From: Cristatella mucedo | Lineage: Eukaryota; Bryozoa; Phylactolaemata; Cristatellidae | Direction of reading: 5' to 3' | Length of the DNA: 64,000 bases | NCBI GenBank assembly: GCA_009760855.2 | Contig: WPIO01000020.1 | Coordinates: 498,001-562,000 of the forward strand | Shown here: positions 56,440 through 64,000 of the stretch, piece after piece | Position numbering within the stretch: the first letter of the stretch is position 1 | Layout of the letters: each line of letters starts with the position of its first letter | The notes under the pieces: generated by a model | Told to the model about the DNA's origin: nothing | What the model saw: the letters and a program-made list of their open reading frames with translations, nothing else | The model's database searches: none | Made by a program: the position numbers and the translations under genes

Positions 56440-56600
56440 AGCAAATGTAAAGCGCCTATAGAGAGATTGAGTTCTCTGAGGGCGCTTTATCAAGTGCATT
56501 ATTATTATTACACGTTATGCGTGTTGTTTATTAAGCATGATACCACTCGCCATTCGATCGTGCTTCCTTTGGTGCAAATGTAATGCGCATATCGGTCCAT
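56440..56600 (+). mobile_element. L2-A tail followed by a second L2-A UTR piece
   Basis: The first part (56440-56508) is a clean hairpin tail ending ATTATTATTATTA. The second (56517-56600) is the upstream UTR of the same family (TGTTTATTAAGCATGATACC, then CGATCGTGCTTCCTTTGG), which normally lies before a tail. The most likely reading is a short tail inserted at, or next to, an older copy. Confidence 0.78.
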
Positions 56601-57366
56601 AAACACAGGCTGCTGACGACATGCTTACGGTTTGACCGTTGTAATATTTCTAGAACTGTAACGGCAGTACAGCTACGGTGAGTCTGGTGTCAATAATATC
56701 AGAGTAGATAATTTACCAAAATGATTGCTTAGCTTCAGAATGCATTCTCATCACTAAAAATGATTTTGATTGTGCATTGATTATGCGAAGATTATATCTC
56801 CTTGAAACTGCTAAAATAAATAGCTTAACTTGGAATTGTTTTAGCAACGGTTGGTGTTCGGTGAGTGATTGCAGGTGAATCTTTTCTCAGCTACACGCTT
56901 ATTAGTGGTCTTAATTTTTTCAAATCAAACTTCTCAAAAATTAAGAGAAAATCAATCACTAACAAAACAGCCTTTGTTTTACAAAAATTGAGATCTTCTT
57001 TAGTTAATTTTGTAATCAGATCATATCATCAGATCATGTTATCAATAGATAAAGTAATCTTCAACATTTCTAAATTAAGTATTTATCAATTGTTTCTTAG
57101 GATATATGCTAATACTGAATGAGAGCTGATCGTATACTGTTGTAGGCGAAATATTTTTGGCAAGGGTAAAATGGGAGCTCTTAGGTATAATTAACACCAG
57201 TTCAAAATTAAAATAGTTCAAGAACCAACCCTTCAGCCCCTTCGAATTTCCCGTAAACATACTCCATGTTTGATAGACATGTCATAGCTTGAGTCCATGC
57301 AAATAAAAGTTTAATAGCATATCGTATAAAAACAAGTACTTACTAGTTTTGGAGTAAGGTAATACT
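56601..57366. other. No gene seen
   Basis: An A/T-rich stretch with an 85-codon Lys/Ile/Phe-rich frame at 56865-57122, probably compositional. Confidence 0.45.
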
Positions 57367-57439
57367 AATATATATACATAAATGTATAAATATATAAATA
57401 TATAAATATATATATATATATATATACATAAATATATAA

Positions 57440-57471
<32 letters not shown>

Positions 57472-57481
57472 GTATACATAT
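57367..57481. repeat. (TA)n / TATAAATA-rich microsatellite
   Basis: Two nearly identical blocks of TATAAATA units and TA runs, joined by TACATAAATA. The Tyr/Ile frames across it are artefacts. Confidence 0.93.
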
Positions 57482-58129
57482 GTAGATATAATTATTATTA
57501 TTAATACATTCCCTGATCGATTGTCCGTGTGATTACTGGCTCGCATATTCAGTTAAACGGCCTTGTGACTCCCTGCTTTGACCGATTACTTCATGTCCTA
57601 GGCTCTCTGAGTCCGTGAGAGATTCCTATGTGTGGTGAGGACACCTATCTAGTTAAATTGTGGGGATGGCACGTGGATCCTGTATTATGATGGCCGCTTT
57701 CTTCCGATTTGTATTTAAAAGTAGTGACTTGTCGGTTCTCTAGCATGAGCTGTTCTAGGGCGACTAATAGCCACACAGGCAGCGATTCAACTCGCCCCGA
57801 AGCTTCTAGCCCTCAACTTTCTCACTAGTGCTCAGTTTATCCAAGGTTTTATGCTGCAGATGATGTTTATTTTAGATTATTTCTAAAAAAATGCGGAAGA
57901 ACTTCTCGAAGAGCTTCGGTGATCCAGTTTGTCAATCGTTCGTGAATGAACGAGATGTCCTGAAATTGGGCTACCTATTTAAGTTTCGTTTCTACAACAA
58001 TGGGGCGTAATCACTTTGGTCTCTCGGGAACAGGAACCCGAGATTAATTGCACATCTTACATTCAGTATCAACTTCTGTAGCTTACTACTCGCATGCCTT
58101 CGGGCTTTTTCGATAAGGCTCTCACAGCC
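57482..58129. other. No gene seen
   Basis: Unassigned sequence. Confidence 0.5.
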
Positions 58130-58665
58130 GGTGCAAAACCCAACTAGACTTGCCGTTCGTTAGCATTACTCAATCGAAATAATGCACCTTGTACCGCCTA
58201 CATCCACTGGCTACCCATCTAGCAGTGCATCGACTTCAAGGTTTTGTCACATAGGATTAAGTTCCTTAATTCTTTGGCTTCAGCTTACCTATCAGAACGC
58301 CAGCTTGACCAGGCTAGGCATCGTACCTCCCACTCTACTGCTTGGTTGTACTTCGAACCAACTAACTTCCAGTGGAGACCATGCATTTAATTTGTGTTCA
58401 CCCAAAAACCAAAAATGACTCCAGGCTGCCATCGCAACATCTTCTGACAATGGAATTTCAAAGGAACCGAAATACTCACCCGTTCCGCACAGCAGTCGCT
58501 GGGTCTTTGTGAATTTTTCTTTGTGTGTGCTTACATGTGCTAATACTACTTATGTTTAAAACTAAGCAATTGATAATGTTTTATCACTGCGCATGTAAAG
58601 TGTCTAGATTTAGTTTTCTGAGAGTGCTAAGCATCTAAACATTGATATCTATATTATTATTGACC
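58130..58665 (+). mobile_element. Decayed L2-A LINE copy
   Basis: CATCCACTGGCTACCCATCT, then GACTTCAAGGTTTTGTCACA, resembles the LxWLPVxxRIxFK block. AGTGGAGACCATGCATTTAA resembles the GDRAFS block. The tail at 58592-58665 (TGTAAAGTGTCTAGATTTAG, then CTGAGAGTGCT and ATTATTATT) completes it. Protein frames are broken. Confidence 0.7.
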
Positions 58666-58902
58666 ACGTTAGTTGTTATATCTGTGGCTACTTCCGAATA
58701 ACCCTGGCGTTGTCCATTCGGTGGGGCCATTCTCAGAATGTGACAGCCCTCATCGAATTCCATTTCATTTGCTTCTACCTTGAGCTTCTCCAGGACAGCT
58801 GGCACCAGATTATTTGTGCCAAGTGGACCATGCCTAATCACACCATGCAGCTTGATACAATGTGCTTAAGCGTTCCGACTGCACATAAAATATCTCTCTT
58901 AC

Positions 58903-58967
58903 ACAAACGCACACACACAAATACACACACAGACACACTCACGCACACAAATACACGCACACTCACA
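58903..58967. repeat. (CA)n microsatellite
   Basis: CACACA units with AATA, GA and CG interruptions over about 65 bp. Confidence 0.92.
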
Positions 58968-61699
58968 CCATTTATCTTTAGGGAGTTTCCACCTGACCAA
59001 ATTACTTGGCATTGATAACTGGTCATATGTAGCCCCAAAGCAAGCAAGACGTCCAGCCGGGCATGTTCCACTGCATCTTGGCTAGGCCCAGATGATATTG
59101 ACCTTGATAGGTGGTGGTCGGCATCCAAGTTGTCCACTGATCCTGTTGCTCATGCTGTACTGCCTTCTCTCACTGCCTCTCATCTTCAACTTTCTCCTTA
59201 TCTCCTGCGCGCTGCACGCTTCGCTCTAGCCTAGATGTCAACATAGTTCATCTGTGATTCACTGCTTAGTCCAGACTGTCCAGTAGAGGTTGCTCATATT
59301 AGACGTTAAATTTCAATCCAAAATTCAATTTCTCTACAGTATCACCTACAATCCACTAAATAAAGCAGCGAAGAGAGCACAATCATTAAGCTCAGACACT
59401 CATTTATTGTCTTCTGCTTTGGAAAATGTAATCGTAGAATCGGAAATTACTGTACAGATGGGATCGAATGTGGAAATTGACACCTTTAAGTTTATTGCAT
59501 ACCTTGCGGGCTTATAACCATTAGTTTTTTTAAAGTATAGGATCCTTGATAGTTAAATAATTCAAACAAACGGACGTTAGGCTAGGACCGAAATAGAATT
59601 ATGTCGAAATAATTTTGAAATGGAATAGTAATGAGAGAATATCATTGAGAAAGGTATATTCCTGAGCATTAGCACACATATAGCGTTTGTAGACTTTTTA
59701 GCCGCAATGAGTGACACAGATACAAAGTCTTGCACCTCATACGTTACTCGAGCTTTTATGGCTCCTGAAGTAAATGACATGAATTATTGTCTTCACTCAG
59801 GTGTCGCCCAACGAGATTGACCTCAACCAGGTTCAGCTCTTGACAAGTGATCACTAAGCCAATGAATATAGGATCTAAAGAATACTTGGATATTTCTTTT
59901 CATGAATGTACCTCATGGGTATCGGACGATTATAACAGGGTTTAAAAGAGACATTCACACGTTTCCTTGGACAATGTGTCTCGGAATTTCAGTTGGTTGA
60001 TCACGTCCACAGATTTCCCTGAATGCTAAAATCGTAACGATTCGATGGTAAATTGAAATAATTCAGAGAGTAAACATGTGGAAAGTCTTCAGCAGCTTCT
60101 GCCGATAAATCATAAGCTTTGAAACAAGTTGAAAGTGGATATTCACTACGTAAGATGCGACTTCAACTCGTTGCATTCTGCGAATTGTTTTTGTTCTGCG
60201 CTTTTCTGTGGCTGAGCCTAAGCTGAAGGGCTTCCGAGTACTCGAGGCATTTATTTTGTTAACGGCAATGATATCTTTGGCATTTAGAGTAAATCGACAG
60301 CAAACGGATCTGAGATCAAATCCAGCAAATTCTCCGACTTATATCTTTCAATTAAACGCCTTTAATAACTTGGAAAAGGGTTACATTCCTAGAACTTGAC
60401 TAATCATTTAAGTAGTGCAATGACATGCTCACAAAAGAAATCAGCATTTGCCAAGCTATACAAACTTCACCGGACTAGGTGTCTTTCATCAGCTCTTACA
60501 TTCTATCCTACCACACAGCAAGCATTTGCAAGTGTGCAACTATTTTCTAACCTTTGGAAATAGACGTTTCCAGTATGCCGACACTGTATGAAACCTGGTC
60601 GCTGGGCGAGAATGTCGTCTTAGTATTCAAGCAATGGTGTGAGCGAGTGGGAGAGCCAGAAAGCTTTTAAACCTCTGACTAATCTAACTTTCAGTCTCGT
60701 CACGAGCCGCTACGGTTGCATGGTTTGACGGACAAACGTTCTTGACAATTCTAACTGCCTTTTACTTGCATAGGTCACAGTAAAGTCGGTTGGCTGCTTG
60801 CTTCCTCTGCTGATTGCTGAGCCTAAGTTGCTTTCTCAGTTTAAGTGAAAACTCTCTGCACACTTCATTGGAAGGTTAATTTAGTGCTGCATCCGTTCTA
60901 ATTGAGTGATACCAACTACGCCCGGTCCCAAAACGAAAATATTAAGACTGAAATTTCTATCCTTTCACAATACGTTTATAGAAAAGATGCGATTCTGATG
61001 TAGCTGGCATTAAAACCTTTGGGACGTGTGCAAATCCTGCGATCTAAAGGCTTTCAACGTATTACAGAGTGTTCACTCGAGTGTGTGCTACGTGGTAGAA
61101 TCATGATGAAGCGACGAGTATGGCGTCTCTCGCAAAATATGTGCTACAGTGTCCTACTTTAGGTTGTAAATGTGCTATTATAGTAAAGCAATTGAATTCG
61201 GAATCCCAAAGTGTTATACATATTGAATAAAAAAACATAAAGCCTAGTTCAGTTCTTCAGTACGTGGAAAAAAGAACGTTTATTAATGTCGTCTAATTTT
61301 TCAGTTAAAGTGCAGTCTCTTACTATTGCTATTTTCGCTGTGCTTCTGTTTAACCTGGTGATGTCCTCGGTAAGTTTTATTTGTCCTCCACTAGAAATAA
61401 ATTCTGCCAGTGAGCTTTCAATGAATGCACGCCAAGAGGTCATAATGTGAGCAACAACAATACAGATTGCCTCAACCGTAATTCTACGCTAGATTTCGGG
61501 CTAAGAATCAGAGTTTTTGTATGCAACATGGTCAAAGACTATACCAATGCAGCTTAATTGCAGAGTTTGGAGGAAAATTCTTACTTGAGCCACGAGCTGA
61601 TAGCTGAAATAGAGGTCGCTTTAGAGGTAGCTAACGGTAGAGCAGGGCCAGCTGACTAGACTGTAGCTGTGATTTATATTGATTCAAGAGCACAACTTA
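58968..61699. other. No gene seen
   Basis: Short frames (59290-59517, 59577-59780, 60208-60399, 61249-61443) have no recognisable domains. No mobile element or simple repeat stands out. Confidence 0.45.
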
Positions 61700-63510
61700 A
61701 CACCTGGTCTCATGAATTGAGTTGACTGTGTACACTTACAAAGATTAGATTTCCATATTTTCCCAGGCCGTTGCAGCCGATTACCGTGCATAGCCCTCGC
61801 AAGTAAGTTCAAGACAGGTTGATAGGAAGCGGTTGCACTTTTAATACAGCATGCTGTTACGCAAGACAAATGTGATCTTCTCCCACCAGCTCTATTTGTG
61901 ATTGGAACAGACGATCATAGATTGCTGTATTGTTTCGGGCAATTGCCGTGGATTGCCATGGATTGCCCAAGGTTGAACGTGAAAAAGAACAGCATGTGCA
62001 CCCACAGTGAGCGTTATGTAGTAGGATAGTTACAAATTCAAACAGCCAATTACCAGGAAATTTGAACCTGATTGCTGCAGAGACCAGGCCATTGCCGTGG
62101 ATTGCCATGCATTGCCCTCGATTGTGCCTTTGTCGATTGTATAAAAGGATGTGGCTGCACTTTTAATGCAGCGTAGTGCAATACGCAAGAAAGGTTGGAG
62201 CTTCTCTCAACAACTGTCGGTGCATTTGTAACTGTACGTTATGGATTGGCGTATTTCCCCGGGCCATTGCCGTTGATTGCCGTGAGTTGCCGTCGATTGA
62301 AAGCACACCATGGGTGAAAATTAGTCGCGCACACAGGTACATGTTACATGGAATGAGAGTTTTAGTTTATATCATCAATCTTGTTTATTTCCCACGGATT
62401 TCGCTCTCGGCCCCTGCCATTGCTGTTGTTTGCCGTGCATTGCTGACAGTTAACAAACAAAGCATCTTGAAAGTTCCACGGTTTTACTTTAGACGCAGCG
62501 GCATACTATATGGAATGACAATTGAGGCTTCCGCTCTGCCAATTTCTCCTCAATTCGCCGGGAATTGGGGTATTGGCCCCGGACATTGCTGTTGATTGCC
62601 GTTCATTGCTTGCGATTGTACGTGTGCGATTGATTGAAAGGAACTATTTGCACTTTGAACACAGTGGGCTGTGACAGGTAAGATATATTTGATCTTGGCC
62701 CAGTCACTTTCCAGTGATTTGCGATGGACCATAGTGGATTGCCGTATTTTCCCGGGCCGTAGCCGTCTGTTGCCATGCATTGCCCAAGATTGAACGGTCA
62801 AAGTGGGTTGAAAGTATACGTGCAATCAGTGAGATTTTATGTGGAATGAGAATTGGAGCTTGGTGCAGCCAATTTCTTGTCGATTTACCATGGATTTCGG
62901 TATTGGTCCCTGCCATTGCTGTCAATTGCCGTGCACTGCTGACAATTAACGTGAAAAATAGCTTGAAAGTCTCACGATTTCACTTTTAGCACAAATAAGT
63001 GTGAAATGCGATGACAATCGGCACTTCGCACATCAAGTTTTGTGTCAACTTGCCACGGATTCTAGTAGATTGTTGCTTCGAGCCGAGCCGTTGCCGTAGA
63101 TTGCCATGCATTGCCCAAAATTGTACGAGCGCAATTGCTTAAAATGATATGGCTGAATTTAACTAGTGCGATCTGCAGCATGCATTAAAAGTTGAATCAC
63201 TGCGAAACCAAGTTCAAAGAGTTTTGCATCAGATTGCTGTAAATTGAGGTATTGGCCAGGGCCATTGCAGTCAATTGCAGTGCATTGCTGGCGAATGATC
63301 GAGGCGATTGTAGTGAAATTGTAGGATGACACAATAACCAAAAATTAGAGCCACGTACAATCACTATTAGAGCTTAAAGTGTACGTACTCTGGTCGTTTT
63401 TCGGTGAGTTGCCGAACGTTGACGTACTGGCCCGGGCAGTTGCAGTCGATTGCAGTGCATTGCTGCAGAATGGCCGAGGCAATTACATTGAAGTTCCGAA
63501 AGTTATGAAG
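61700..63510. repeat. Diverged tandem satellite, 11 units of about 167 bp
   Basis: A conserved core (GGCCATTGCCGT, GATTGCCGTGCATTGCC) starts at 61766, 61938, 62087, 62262, 62415, 62581, 62755, 62911, 63086, 63260 and 63435. Steps are 149-175 bp, with a mean of 167. Each core is preceded in most units by a TATTTTCCCGGG- or TATTGGCCC-type box and followed by a more variable part of about 125 bp. Shared words in that part (for example TGCACTTTTAATRCAGC, ATGTGGAATGAGAATT) show the whole unit is repeated. Short frames on both strands across it are artefacts. Confidence 0.88.
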
Positions 63511-64000
63511 TCATGCATATCTTCGTGCGGGCACTGGGCCGTTGGAAATGCTAAGCGAGCATTACCCCCATCTCCCAGCAGCCGCTGCGATGCAGAGGCA
63601 GAGGCAGAGTTCCTTCTCGGTGGCTCGGGCGCCTGAGTAGCACGCCCAGTGGCACGATCCTGCATTGGAAACCCACGCTCTACGTCAGCAGAGAGTGGCC
63701 CGAATATTAATTTATTGTATGTATAATATTGTGAATGAAAATATCGCCCGCATAAGAAGTAAATGTTCTCGAACGCAGGCTGTAACCAATTTCTGGCACA
63801 TCCACTTTTGATTGCAATCGCGAAAGCACGGTAGCCATGATTCGGTTCACTTCCTTGAGTTATCCGGCGAAAAGTTTGTATTCCTTAGGAATACAATGAC
63901 CAAGAATCACTTTTCTCCTTGAATTCGTGTTTGACGCTGCCATTGTACAATCTATACAGCGGCCCAAGCTTTCTCAATAGACTAATTATTGACAGGAACT
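63511..64000. other. No gene seen
   Basis: The end of the window has a small AGAGGC repeat near 63592-63610 and otherwise unassigned sequence. Confidence 0.5.

Noticed and set aside
57282-57546. Tyr/Ile-rich minus frames
   Set aside because: They are translations of the TATAAATA/TA repeat.
61700-63510. CRISPR-like or protein-repeat reading of the regular cores
   Set aside because: The intervals are themselves related to each other and not unique spacers, and no frame stays open; it is a satellite.

Overview
The window looks like repeat-rich, mostly non-coding chromosomal DNA from an animal. There are no operons and no bacterial ribosome-binding sites. There are many 5'-truncated non-LTR retrotransposon (LINE) copies, tRNA-derived SINEs, long (CA)n, (GA)n and (TA)n microsatellites, and a nucleosome-length satellite. 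The reverse transcriptase (RT) is of the CR1/L2 type, with motifs such as SAAFDTIDH and FYADD. I cannot name the species; a marine or other invertebrate metazoan is an inference from the repeat types only.

Two LINE families dominate. L2-A ends in a tail with a stem-loop (GCGCC...GGCGC) followed by (TAA)n. Its copies lie at 1-2095, 2440-2580, 4240-4715, 5660-5790, 6766-9540, 11440-11625, 14030-14470, 22430-23115, 27130-28290, 28385-28480, 32195-32275, 37205-38705, 39215-39400, 47790-47870, 56440-56600 and 58130-58665. L2-B ends in (ACATT)n. Its copies lie at 3704-4168, 5790-5990, 11885-13705, 24890-25750, 35505-35850, 41579-41822, 43554-43687, 53200-53490 and 55105-55165. The best copy is the L2-B element at 11885-13705, whose RT frame has a single visible stop. 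SINE family S1 (1218-1373, 4831-4976, 9870-9995, probably 23455-23640) joins a tRNA-like head to the L2-A tail, so L2-A machinery probably moved it. A second tRNA-like family, S2, occurs at 34210, 43155 and 44460.

Host genes are hard to find. The best candidate is a small spliced 3' gene end at 44667-45546, with three phase-compatible exons and an AATAAA signal. A GC-richer, CpG-rich stretch at about 48-53 kb carries a possible promoter and start exon at 49528-49566 and some unassigned reading frames. Other isolated open frames at about 16.6, 19.1, 20.0 and 50.2 kb are listed at low confidence.

The most unusual structures are four. A diverged tandem satellite at 61.70-63.51 kb has eleven units averaging about 167 bp, with a 10-bp sub-repeat inside its conserved core. 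A 162-bp foldback hairpin lies at 23761-23922. A 66-bp LINE tail is nested in an older LINE with a perfect 7-bp target-site duplication at 37601-37680. Two LINE copies carry separate tandem duplications over the RT catalytic motif. All family names come from reading motifs by eye; no database search was possible.
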